This document shows, piece by piece, positions 1 to 12,800 of a DNA stretch of 64,000 nucleotides. A program made the position numbers and the translations under genes. Each line of letters starts with the position of its first letter. The stretch's first letter is position 1. The stretch covers positions 33,360,620 to 33,424,619 of the forward strand of contig OY755240.1 in NCBI GenBank assembly GCA_963576725.1. The letters are read 5' to 3'. Origin of the DNA: Azorinus chamasolen. Lineage: Eukaryota; Mollusca; Bivalvia; Cardiida; Solecurtidae. The notes under the pieces are model-generated. The model saw only the letters and a program-made list of their open reading frames with translations. It searched no databases and was not told the origin of the DNA.

Positions 1-110
1 ATATAAAATCTGTATTAGAAGCTGCAGAGCTTTAGGTGTATAGGATGTAGAGATTATATTACATCTCAACAAAACATACCTTCATCCTTGCAGTCTCATC
101 AAAGTCTTAC

Positions 111-340
111 TTAATCCTTTACTCCATGAATATTCGTATAAGACATAATGGCACTATGAATTATAATTTTCCAAAACGGTTTAAAAACACAGGAATTTTT
201 TACTTTGGCAGAAACTGTAGAATCAGATCTATAATATTCTATATGCAAACAGATGAGACCCTGACCAAATGGTTCCTACAGGAGCTATCTGATCTGGTGC
301 TACTCTGTAACAAATGTGTTTGTATGGATCAAAGGTTTAA
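111..340 (+). mobile_element. Family A TTAA-flanked MITE
   Basis: Begins TTAATCCTTT with ATGAATATTC close by and ends AAAGGTTTAA. The core palindrome (GCAAACAGA...TCCTACAGGAGC...TCTGATCTGG) lies in the right half. It is diverged but full length. Confidence 0.8.
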
Positions 341-737
341 CATGCATGTTTTTGACATGTCAAAGGTAACAAACTTGACTTTAAAACTCACAAATCTGGC
401 AAAACTCACACTCATTTGTTGCATATATAAATACAAATTCAAAGATTTGTTACAAACATGAATAGTCCGAAACCAAAAGGCAAAAACTTTACACAAGGTG
501 CAAATCCTGTTAGTGCTGAAATATTGCTGTCAGTGATTGTCTACAAATAGCAAAATGTTACAAAACGCCCTTCACTAACAAAAGTAGTAAGCCCCACTTC
601 TGTTCCCTCCTGTTAGCGATCTCTACCATAAAGCATATAAACCTACCAAAAGCCCAAAAATGTGATGGAGTAAGTAAACCCATAGACTGCCCCTTGTGGG
701 TGAAGTCAAAGTATAAGTGGATAAGGACCTTACTAAC
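341..737. other. Septin intron, partly unassigned
   Basis: Holds no exon I can support. The C-terminal septin exon was looked for on the minus strand here and not found. No TTAA-flanked element is recognised. Confidence 0.6.
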
Positions 738-842
738 CTGGGCTTCTTGGCGGGTACTGCTGCGCCCGAGGCCAATCTCTCAGCTCGGAAATTCTCATAG
801 TGTACCTCTTGAGTCACCTCCTGCAGATCCTGCATATGTGTT
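738..842 (-). CDS. SEPTIN2-like: Septin exon: end of unique element and start of C-terminal extension
   Basis: Encodes [20 protein letters not shown], then [14 protein letters not shown]. The first part is the standard end of the septin core. The Ala/Pro/Lys tail starts the variable C-terminal extension. The acceptor is TATTTCAG and the donor GTTAGT, leaving two bases of a split codon. The next exon is not found in 1-737, so the gene runs out of the window. Confidence 0.93.
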
Positions 843-3800
843 CTGAAATATAACATCATCAATATTATACTAATGCTGAGGTCTAGAGCAGAACTTGTCT
901 TAACCCTTTCCCTGTTCAATATTCATGTAAGGAATAATAATATTATGAATATTTATTAGCTGAATTTTTCATATGTACGCAAGATGTTTTTGCTCAGACA
1001 GAAACTATAGAATCAGATCTACATGTATACCATAAGCAAACAGAGCAGACCCTGATCAGACACCTCCTACCAGTCCTCTGATCTGGGTCTACCATTTGCA
1101 AATGCATGAAAGGCGTTTGTATCAAGGAAAGGGTTAAGTGGCCATTCATTTTTAGAACACAGGAGTCTTAAAAAGCAGGCGGTTGCTTCATACTGGGCAA
1201 AAGTAATGCAGAAAACTCCTATAGGAACTTTCTGTATTACTTCTGACCTGCATTAAGATACCACCTGCCTTAAAGACCCATAATTATAAAGGCCCTTAAT
1301 ACAGGTTATACTGCAATTTTCCAACCCTTTATCTCAAGAATATTCATGAAATCAACTAGAAACTGACTCAGTCAGGGAGGGCCCTGTAATCAAGGGCAGA
1401 TAACTCTAGACATAGTGATCTGATTCAACCAAAAAACTATAGGCGTCTTCCTCTGATGATACTATGCATATGCCCTTCATATGAAACCAAATATGAAGTA
1501 GTTTGAGTTTTGGCATCACATCAAAAGTGTTGACAGACAGATGGACAGACAGAAAATGATATTTCTAATGGGCTCCAGCATTTTCAATGCAGGGTCCTAA
1601 TAATGGTATCATTAATATTTATCAGCGTGTATATAAACACAGAATATTTAAGCCAAGATAGAAACTGTAGAATGAGATCAATAACATTCCATAAGCAAAC
1701 AGGCAGACCCTGGTAAAACTTTGAAATCAACTGAAAAACTGGTTTCTGATCAGGCTCTAAAAACTAGTGCCTGATTCAGACTCTAAAAACTGGTGCCTGA
1801 TTCAGGTTTTAAACAAGAGACGCGTGCGTCACCAACGCTTGTTGGATTTGGTGCTTGTCCAGCTAAATTAAACATTTTTGAAAAATATAAAGGGCCAAAA
1901 TCAAGGGTTAAGGTCTTTATGTAGGGTCCTTCCCTTCAATGAGATCTACTAACCTATGAAGTTTCATGTTGATACCTCTTATACTTTTCGATTAATGAGC
2001 TACATTAAAGTTTTTGCATGCCACCAACGACGACGACAACGCCTACAACCCAGTGATCACAATAGCTTGACTTTTCTGTGGTGTCTGTGTCAGACTTTAA
2101 CCTTTACAATGCTGAATTTTCTAATGGACTATTCCAAAATTCAAACAGGTCTAGCTTACAGTGAATATTTAGGGATTTTTCTACAGAAAAGTGTAACATG
2201 TGCAGACCCTGATGAGAAGGCTCCTCTAGGAGCCCTCTATTTGGGTTTACACTGTTTGCAAACTGCCCACATTTACCTTTATATGACATTATGTCAATTA
2301 CAGTGCGAAACTCTCTCTGTTTGCTAATGGAATAATATAGATCCGATTGAGGGTTAGACATTTAATTAATATTCATCATGTTATTTTTTTACATAAGGTT
2401 CTATAATACATGTACTGTCAAATAGTGTTAGTTTGACAACTGGTGCAATAAAGCATCCAGTGTATCATCTGTGAAAACGGAGTGTAGCCATGAGACGAAT
2501 TTACAAAACTGACGTAAAACATATGGGTTTGTCTGATAGATCAGTGTGTAATCTACGATAACAGCATAGCAAAGAGGAGTATTTATGATATGGTAAAACA
2601 TGTTCCTTATTTCTAGACAAAGGTATGACTGAGAACAAAAAGCATTCTTTGATACATCAGTTCTCCTCATATCTACACCTCTAGAGTGTCATAAATTTTC
2701 ACTTACATCAACATGGTCCTCAGCTTAATGAAATCACAGTGATCGGGATTCTCCACCTCCACTACACCCCAGGGGTACATACGACCTCTGACCTTCTTAC
2801 CCTTCACCTCTATTACCGTATTAGACCCAACAACAGCAAATGGCACAGCTTCCTGTAAAACACAAACAAAAGTTTCTCTTGAACCAGTTTTTGTAAAATG
2901 TTCTCTTTTTTTTTTATATCCTGGCGAAAATATGTAAAGTTTATCAACATAAGTTTTAAATTAGCAAAAAATCTTTCAGAGCTTTTGCCAAAAACGTGTC
3001 TCCAACAAAAACAGGATGAATTTTTACCTAAAATGTATCCAAATGGCACATATAAATATCATATTAACCCTTTACTCCATGAATATTCATGTAAGAAATA
3101 ACGACATAATGAATTTTAATTAGATTAATTAATATAATAGTCTTTGCCTTCACAGAAACTGCAGAATCCTATTTATATTATATGAAAGCAAACAGAGCAG
3201 ACCTTCATCAGACGGCTCCTATAGGAGCTTGCAAATGTGCAGAAAGGCATATTTATGGAGTAAAGAGTTAAAACTACATCTCAATGGCAACATTGTAGCC
3301 ACTTAACCCTTTCCTCCATATGTATGCCTTTCTACGCCTCTGTAATAGTCACTTCTTGAAACCATTGTGATAAATAGAGCATATGCTCCTATAGGAACAA
3401 ATGCTCTATTTATCACAATAGTTTCAACTACAAAATTCTAAAATTTTACTTTTCTCCAGTAAATGCTCCTTTTGGGTAGATTCCTTCAAAGAATTTGGGT
3501 CTAAAAATAGCATATGGAGGAAAGGGTTAACAGATAACTGATATAAATGAAACATTTGACCATTCACTTGATGAATATTCATGTAAAGAAATAATGACAT
3601 CATGAATATTGATTAGCTGAAATTTTATACTGGCATGTAAACACAGGAGTTTTAGGCAGCAACTGTAGAATCAGATCAATGATCTGATCAGACACCTCCT
3701 GCAGCATTGGCCGTCTCATCTGGGTCTGCTCTGTTTGCTTATTACATGATATAGGTCTAATTCTATAGTTTATGTCAAAGCAAACACTTCCCTTGGAAAA

Positions 3801-6800
3801 CAAAGAGGGCCAGAATGGCCCTGAAGCGCTCACCAGACAATCAGAGGAGAATATTTTCAAAGTTTTCACTATATGTTTCTATAGAAAACTAGCAGGCCCT
3901 GGGGCTGGGCCAATTTTCACCCCAGGGCCATAACTTAAAAAAATTTGTAGGGGACCTGAACATGATGCTATGAGCCAAATATAAGCTGAGAACCTTCCAG
4001 TTTCAGAGGAGATTTTCAAAGTTTTCTCAATATGTTTCTATTGAAAAGTGCCCACCCCTGTGGCGGGGCCAATTTTGACCCCAGGGCCATAATTTATATA
4101 AATTTTGTAGAGGACCTGAACATGATGCTCTGTGCCAAATATAAAAGCTGAGAGCCTTCCAGTTTCAGAGGAGAAGACTTTCAAAGTTTTCACTATTTGT
4201 TTCTATTGAAAACTGCCCACCCCTGGGGCGGGGCCAATTTTGACCCCAGGGCCATAATTTATATAACTTTTGTAGAGGACCTGAACATGATGCCCTGTGC
4301 CAAATATGAAAGCTGAGAGCCTTCCAGTTTCAGAGAAGAAGATTTTCAAAGATTTCTCAATGTTTCTATTGAAAACTGCCCACCCCTGGGGCGGGGCCAA
4401 TTTTGACCCCGGGCCATAATTCATATAACTTTTGTAGAGGACCTGAACATGATGCTATGTGCCAAATATGAAAGCTGAGAACCTTCTGGTTTTAGAGGAG
4501 AAGATTTTCAAAGATTTCACTATTTGTTTCTATCGAAAACTGCCCACCCCTGGGGCGGGGCCAATTTTGACCCCGGGGCCATAATTTATACAACTTTTGT
4601 AGAGGACCTGAACATGATGCTATGTGCCAAATATGAAAGCTGAGAACCTTCTAGTTTCAGAGGAGAAGATTTTCAAAGTTTTCACTATATGTTTCTATTG
4701 AAAACTGCCCATCCCTGGGGCGGGCCCAATTTTGACCCCGGGGCCATAATTTATATAACTTTGGTAGAGGACCCGAACATGATGCTATGTGCCAAATATG
4801 AAAGCTGAGAATCTTCTGGTTTCAGAGAAAAAGATTTTCAAAGATTTCACTATTTGTTTCTTTTGAAAACTGCCCACCCCTGGGGCGGGGCCAATTTTGA
4901 CCCCGGGGCCATAATTTATAAAAATTTTGTAGAGGACCTGAACATGATGCTATGTGCCAAATATGAAAGCTGAGAACCTTCTAGTTTCAGAGGAGAAGAT
5001 TTTTCAAAGTTTTCACTATATGTTTCTATTGAAAACTGCCCACCCCTGGGGCGGGGCCAATTTTGACCCCAGGGCCATAATTTATATAAATTTTGTAGAG
5101 GACCTGAACATGATGCTCTGTGCCAAATATGAAAGCTGAGAGCCTTCCAGTTTCAGAGGAGAAGATTTTCAAAGTTTTCACTATTTGTTTCTATTGAAAA
5201 CTGCCCACCCCTGGGGCGGGCCAATTTTGACCCCAGGGCCATAATTTATATAACTTTTGTAGAGGACCTGAACATGATGTTATGTGCCAATTATGAAAGC
5301 TGAGAACCTTCTGGTTTCAGAGGAGAAGATTTTCAAAGTTTTACTATATGTTTCTATTGAAAACAAGGCACCCCTGGGGCGGGTCAATTTTGACCCGAGG
5401 GGCATAATTTATATAACTTTTGTAGAGCACCTAAAGATGATGCTATGTGCCAAAGATGAAAGCTGAGAACCCTGTAGATTCAGAGGAGAAGATTTTTCAA
5501 GGTTCAAATTGTTGACGACTGACGACGCAAGCCGACCCACGACGGACATCAGGCGATCACAAAAGCTCACCCTGAGCACTTTGTGCTCTGGTGAGCTAAA
5601 AATATAAAAAATCAGCTAATAAATATTCATGATCCTACAGGAGCTGTCTGATCTGGGTCTACTGTGTTAAAGTCGTAGGGAAGTGTATCTATGAATGTGT
5701 TATGGGTATCCTGAGAATTTTTTTAACTTATAGATGCTCAGAGAAATGCCAGAATTTTTTATGTCAGGCCTGTTGTGATCAAATCACAAGAGGGTAGTTA
5801 AGGACAATTCAAGGGCATCATATGGTGTCCCTGTGTATTTTTTTTAACTGATCCAAAAGTACAGTATCCTCGCACATACAAGCAACATATGATTTGCAAG
5901 TATCTAGCCATCTTCTGACAACTTGTCTGCAATGTCTTTGTGGACTTCCCAAGATTTCATGATCTAAAATCGTTGCATATATATGTACTTTTATGTGGCC
6001 TGTATTGACAGAAGTGAAGAATGTATAGACATCATGATTAAGATTAAATTTTGTGAAAGCTTATAGAGGCTTGCCATTTTATAAATTTCATTTATTTTGC
6101 TCAGATGAAAGTTAATTTTCTTTAACGGAAGGGAAAATGTTTTGAAAACCATCTGTGTGTTTTTAATCAAGTTGAAGTTAAGGTCTGCATCCTGTGTACA
6201 AAGCAACTGCTCACCTTCAACTGTCTGCACTGTTCCTTGTAGTCCTCATCTTCATCATCATCACAGTCTGGGAGAGGGTATAGGTTGATGCCGTACTGTT
6301 CTACCTGCCCCATAATCTGCAATGAAACAATAGCAAAACACCATAACAAACCTGCACCATAATCTGCAAAAAAACAACAGCAAAACACCATAATAAACCT
6401 TTATACAAGAGTGCCAATCTGTCCATATTCATCCTGTTATAGCTTGTTGTACATGTTAATTATTCAAATTCTATTATGTCAACATACCAGAAACACAGCA
6501 AGCTCAAACTTAAGATAAAGTCCCTTCAACAGTTCATATCAGAAAAAACTAGAAAATTGTGTCCGTAGGAAATGGATGCCCAGGAAATGGATGCCCTCTA
6601 GCGATACTGTCTCCAAATCAAACACTTTTCATTACATGTTGTATAGTGAAGAACATTTTAGAGTCCCATAACTCCAGTGAAAGAGGAGTTTATGACACAA
6701 ACAACCCATGTTACATGCAACAAGAGTGCCAGTGGGCACAATATATGCCTGTCGAGGCATTGTTCAACCAAACCATGCTTAACATATCTGCTAAACGCAA

Positions 6801-9800
6801 ATGCTAAATGCAAATACTAAATCCAATTGTGCGACATTGATCTTGGATATACATACCGGGACACGCCCATGCTACTGTGGCATGTCCAGATAAACATTGT
6901 GGTGTAATTTGAGAAGGATCCACCAAGCAGAATTTGAGTTAGAGATGTTGCAGACAGACAGACAGCACCATTCCATAATGCGTCCTTTTTTTTCCAAACA
7001 GATGAAGCTTGTGATGGTAGATAAGTTTTCCAAGTTTTAAGGCTTCATCTCGAAGGATTATATAAATAACTGGACTTTAACAAAAAACTTATAAAAAAAT
7101 TTATAAATTAAAAGGGGTCATAATTCTGTCAAAATGCTTGACAGAGTTATGCACACTTGCCTACAGTTGAAGTTTGTGATGATGAACAAGTGTTCCAAGT
7201 TTCAAAGCTTTATCTCAAAGGGTTATGTAAATAAGTGGACTTTTTCAACATAAATTGAGGTTAACATATTTGCTAAACGCAAAAGCTCCAAGTCCAATTA
7301 TGCGACCTTGACCTTGGATATACCTACCGGGACTGGACATGCTACTGTAGCATGTCCAGATAAATATTGTGGTTAACTTTGAGAAGGATACACCAAGCAG
7401 AACTTGAGATGTTACAGACAGATGAATGGACAGACAGCGCCATTCCATAATGCATCCCGTTTTTTTCAAAAGGGCGTGTAAAAATGACAAAAAATACTTT
7501 AGGGGTGATAGTTCTGCAATGCCTTGTGCTAAACACATTGAGGTTATGTCTTGCACATCTATTATTGGTGGTTAGAGGTGTAATTGATGGTTAGAGGTGT
7601 AATTGATGGTTAGAGGTGTAATTGATAGGAACGATATTGATATATCATCAATTCCTGTCGGTGGATCTGATATTGATACTGGTTTCAAAATATCGATACA
7701 AATGGAGGACATATAAACACCATTCCACAGGCTATATTTCTTACAGGTTGGTAACTTCTTACATACTTGCAGGTAAAATGATTCTTCTGAAGAATTTCCA
7801 TGCATACTATCATTTCCGCCATTTCCCTTCAACCTTTGTTTGCTAGGGTATAACTAGACTATATTTCATAATGGCATATGTACACAGGAAGTTTTAGCCA
7901 TGGCAGAAAATGTAGTCAGATCTATATCATTTCTTAACCCTTCACCTGTTCTATGTTTGTTCCACATTCCAATACCTACTGAACATTCATGGACAAAGAA
8001 CATTCATGGGCAAAATAGTTTTAACGAAATATGGAAGATGGAGCATTGTATCCATGTTAGAAAGTAAATGAACAGATCTTTCAAATTCCATTAGCAAACA
8101 GCGCAGATGGCTCCCTATAGGAGACATCTGATCTGGGTATACTCTGTTCGCAAATGTGTGAAAAGGCGTTAATATGAAGGAAAGGGTTAAGCAAACAGAG
8201 GAGACTTTGATCAGACAGTTCCTACTGAAGCAGTCTGATCTGGGTCTACACTGTGTCTACACAAAGGTGTTCCTAGGTATATCTATGGAGTAAACGGTTA
8301 CTGCTCACCTTCTTCTTTAAGTTCAGCACTTCTTTCTTTGTGAGGGTGTCAGCCTTTGCTATGACTGGGACTATGTTGACTTTGTGGTGTACGGCCTTCA
8401 TGAATGTAATATCTAATGGACGCAAACTGTCAAAAATATAAACAAAACGTAAAATCTAACAATAAGAAACAATGACATCACAAAATAAATTATTTAATTA
8501 GCTGATTTTTTATAAAGGATTTTTGGCCATGGAAGAAACTAGTATCAGATCTATAATTCCATAAGCAAACAGCAGACACTGATCAGAGGGCTCCTGTAAC
8601 AGGGGGCCATTTCAAGATCTACTTGCAGCAGGTCTATTAGTCAAATGAGGACGATACTTATCGATAGGCAGCAGAGATTAAAGAACGACAAACATGGCAC
8701 TTAATTGGATCTGGCTTGCAATTATTAGGAGCACTTTATAAATATCAATCAGTATACACATAATACATGTCTCTACCATTATCACTCGAAAGTATGCTTG
8801 TTAACCTACACCTGGTTTAGGCAGTCACCTGCTGTAAACGGTCAAATTGGCCATTTCCCTAGACTGGCCAATTACAGCAGGTTCAACTGTATATCCATTT
8901 TTTTCTTCATGCAGACAAATGGGAATATAGCTTACAGTGCATTATGTATGATATCTAATCCAGAAACATCTGCATAATCTGTCACCTGTTAGCAGCTACA
9001 GTATTTTGCAGGCTACTGCTGCATATAGATGTCACGTATGTGGCAACTGATCTGACTGTTTGCACAACTTCATAAGCCAAGTTTCTCTGTTGGTGTGGCT
9101 CCAAAATAAAGTGCATTTCAACACATCTTACCCATGACCTGAAGGATTGATGAAGTAGAAACAGCAGTGAACACGATTGTCTATGATGTGTCGACGATTC
9201 AAGCCACTCTCATCATTGAGATACCGCTCAAACTGGTCATCAACATACTGTATGATTGGTTTAAAGCTGAAAAGAGAAATTCTGATAATTATTCTCTGCT
9301 ATTGCTGAGTTCATTCTGCCCATATCTGGTGGTATGGTATCGTTGCTTATGCTTGTACTACTGGTAAACCCTCACTAAAAGTAGAGATAAAGTTTCTATC
9401 TTTAAATTTAAACAGACAATTTGCTGAAGCAAGCTACAATCAATGACATCTCATTTGATCCTTTCCACATTTGCAAACAGAGTAGACCCAGATCAGATGG
9501 CACCTACATGAGCTGTCTGATAAGGGTCTACTGTTTGCTTATGGATTTATATAGATGTGATTCTACAGCATCCTGTGTTCATGTACCATTATAAAAGTTC
9601 AGCTAATGAATATTCATGATTTTATTATTTCTTATATGAATAATGAATAGGGAAAGGGTTAAGTAAAAAAGAATTTGGATGCAGTAACAAGAGTGTTCGA
9701 AGGAACACAAAAATTGTTAATCCGCTGGGTGCAAAAATCAGAACAAAGGGGAATAACGAATCTTACTTACATCAATGGTCCTAACGAGAGGAAGACACAT

Positions 9801-12800
9801 GTGAAATTTGAAAGTTCTATAATGAGTAGTTTAGAAATGACGGCCCAAAAAAGGAAAATGTGACAGACAGACAGACGGACGGACGAAAGAAAAGTAATCC
9901 CTGTGTGACACACTGCCTCTCGGCAGCCGACACATAATATTTCTGTTTTTCAATACAATTCTCTTCACTTTTATTGTTTGGCTATCTAACTCTTTGAATG
10001 TTGAAATTTCAAAGTGGCATGGTCCATCATTGTTTCATGACAAAGAGTCTATTCAGTATGTAAGGGTGTGTATTTATAAACAGTTTTTGAATGACTGCAG
10101 ACCCTGATCAGAAGACTTGCTAGAAGATTTTGAATGACAAACTGTGCAGACCCTGTGGAGTTCCTCTTCTAGGTTCCCTCTGATCTGATTCTACACTATT
10201 TGAAAATGCCAGTCCACTTGCGTCTTGCATTCAAAGGGTTAAGCTAAAACTGCATACATAAATGTTTCTGTTAAAGACAATTAGACACCTCAGTTCTAAA
10301 CAGTAAAGATTTGACCTCACTTCTCTGACAGGCTTCAACTCCATTCTCCCCATAATTTACAGCTGTCATTGTCTAAGCAATTTAGATGGACTTTGGGGAC
10401 ATTTTTTGTCTTACTTCCGTGACAGGATCAATACTTCAAATTTCCTCTTCTACTCATGGCAGAAACCACACAATGCCACTAGCCAACTGAATGACTAATC
10501 ATTTTTGTATTCACATTATGTGTGAATTCTTTATGACCTTTGCAAGCAGTTCCGATCTAGATGAGATAATGAACAGCTATCGTACCATCATTTCTGCATC
10601 TGCTTCTAATCTGGATCCACACAGTTTGCAGAAGTCATCAAATATTATGTATGGTTAACCCTAGGCCTTTCCCCCCCATAAAACACCTTTTCAAACAGAG
10701 TAGACCCTGAGCAGACGACACCTGTAGGAGCCGTCTGATCAGGGTCTGCTGTTTGCTTATGAAATTATTTTATATTTTATTCTAAAGTTTTTACCAATAC
10801 CAAATAACCCTGTGTATATAAGCAATTATTAAAATTCAGTTAATAAATATCCATGATGTCATTATTTCTTACATGAAAAAGAAATAGGGAAAGTGTTGAA
10901 CAATCATCAATGTCCTTTATTTAGCTTTACTTTTACCGACCAAACATTTAATTTATACTATTCTATTGACCTCAAAAAACATGTGACACCTGATTGATTA
11001 CATTCCAAAACAAGGTGTACACCTTTAAACATTTACCTGACAGATACGCCCATTGACGCCATTGCAAACAGAGCAGACAGATCATATGGACCCAGAAGGA
11101 ACTGTCTGATCATAGTTTGCTCTGTTTGCTTATGAAATAATATATTCTACAGTTTCTGTCATGGTAAAAAATTTCTGTGTACAAAATTATGTCATGAAAA
11201 TTCAGCTAATAAATATTCATAGTCATTATTTCTTAACGGACTATTCATGGAGTATAGGTTTAATAGTATACATGTACACTCATATATTAGCAAATTATGA
11301 GTGTCAAACAATTTGGATTTTGATGGTTTGGATCCCAATCATGATAAAAACTGCATGCAAAGGCATGAAAATGAGTTTCTATGAGGGAAAGGGTTAAAGG
11401 TTCCATCCTACAAACAAGCCACTAAATCTCCCATTTCCAACTTACATGAGATATTGGTCTACTAACCCATGCAATGCTGAATTTCAGAGTGAAACAGTCC
11501 ATCATACTTTAACCCATTCCCTCATAGACTATTTTTAGATCCAACCACTTTGAATGAATCTACCCAAAAGGAACATTTACTAGAGAAAAATAAAATTTTA
11601 GAAACCATTGTGAATAATAGAGCATTTGCTCCTATAGGAGCAAATGCTCTATTTGTCACAATGGTTTCACAAAGTGACTTTTACAGAGTCGTCAATATGA
11701 GGGAATGGGTTAAAGATGTAGTCCAGTCAGTACGAAAAGCTATAATTTGCAAGAGAATTTTGAATAACTAAAAGTGCAGTACCTGATCAGAGGACTTCTC
11801 TAGGAGCCCTCTAATGTGGGTCTACACTGTTTGCAAATGCCAGTACACTCGTTTCCCACAAAGGCTAATGTTCAAAACAATATTCAGGCTTTTATTGCTA
11901 ATTTCCTCCAATTAATGAAAAAAAGTTCTCTCCAATAACCAATTTTGCTGGCAGGAAATAACTCTGTTAATGTCCAAACAATACAGAGAAAGCTGTACAT
12001 AAAAGGCTTTCAGTGTTACTATCTGTGATTGAAATAAGACACAGGGAAATATAACCTTGAGAATATGGGAGATTTATACCCAATTATTTGCTCTGTATAT
12101 GAAAGTGTGAAGTCTCCTGGGAGGGAAATAATGTTAACCCTTTGTATGCTGAATATTTAACCCATTCCTCCATAGACTATTTTTAGACCCAACCCCTTTG
12201 AATAAATCTACCCAAAAGGAGCGTTTACTAGAGATTTTTTTTTTTTTTAAATTGTGTAGTTTTGAAAGCATTGTGATAAATAGAGCATTTGCTCCATAGG
12301 AGCAAATGCTCTATTTATCAGAATGGGTTCATTAAGTGACTTTTACAGAGGTTTAGAAAGGCGTATTTATGGAGGAAATGGTTAAGTGGAATTTGCCCAT
12401 CATGTTTAACTATTCAGTGTTTAACCCTTTCCTCCATAAGTACGCCTTTCTATGCCCTTACAAACAGAGTAACGCCGACACATTCAGCTAATTAATATTC
12501 ACACTACCATTAAGTTTATATGAATATTCATGAGATACAGGGTTAAGGATTAATATCATACAGTTCTGAGGCCCAGAGTCATCTACCTTGTCATTAACAC
12601 AGCATGGCAAATCCTAAATCATGATAAGTCATTAACCCTTTCCCCGTTCTGTGTTTATTCCAAATTTCTGTACGTACTGAATATTCGTGGACAAAATAGT
12701 TAGCGAAATATCATAGAAGGAGGAACAATGTAGCAAATTTTAGAAACTTAAAGGAACAGATCAATCAAATTCTATTAGCAAACAACTGACCCTGATCAGA

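Larger units (their letters stand above)
12134..12600 (+). mobile_element. Family C copy with two nested insertions
   Basis: Starts TTAACCCTTTGTATGCTGAA. It is interrupted by B at 12157-12385, continues GTGGAATTTGCCCATCAT, and is interrupted again by a short A copy at 12421-12546. The right half is not recognisable after that. Confidence 0.75.

Noticed and set aside
3303..3530. Strong hairpins as transcription terminators
   Set aside because: This is an animal intron; the hairpins are the centres of repeated TTAA-flanked elements.
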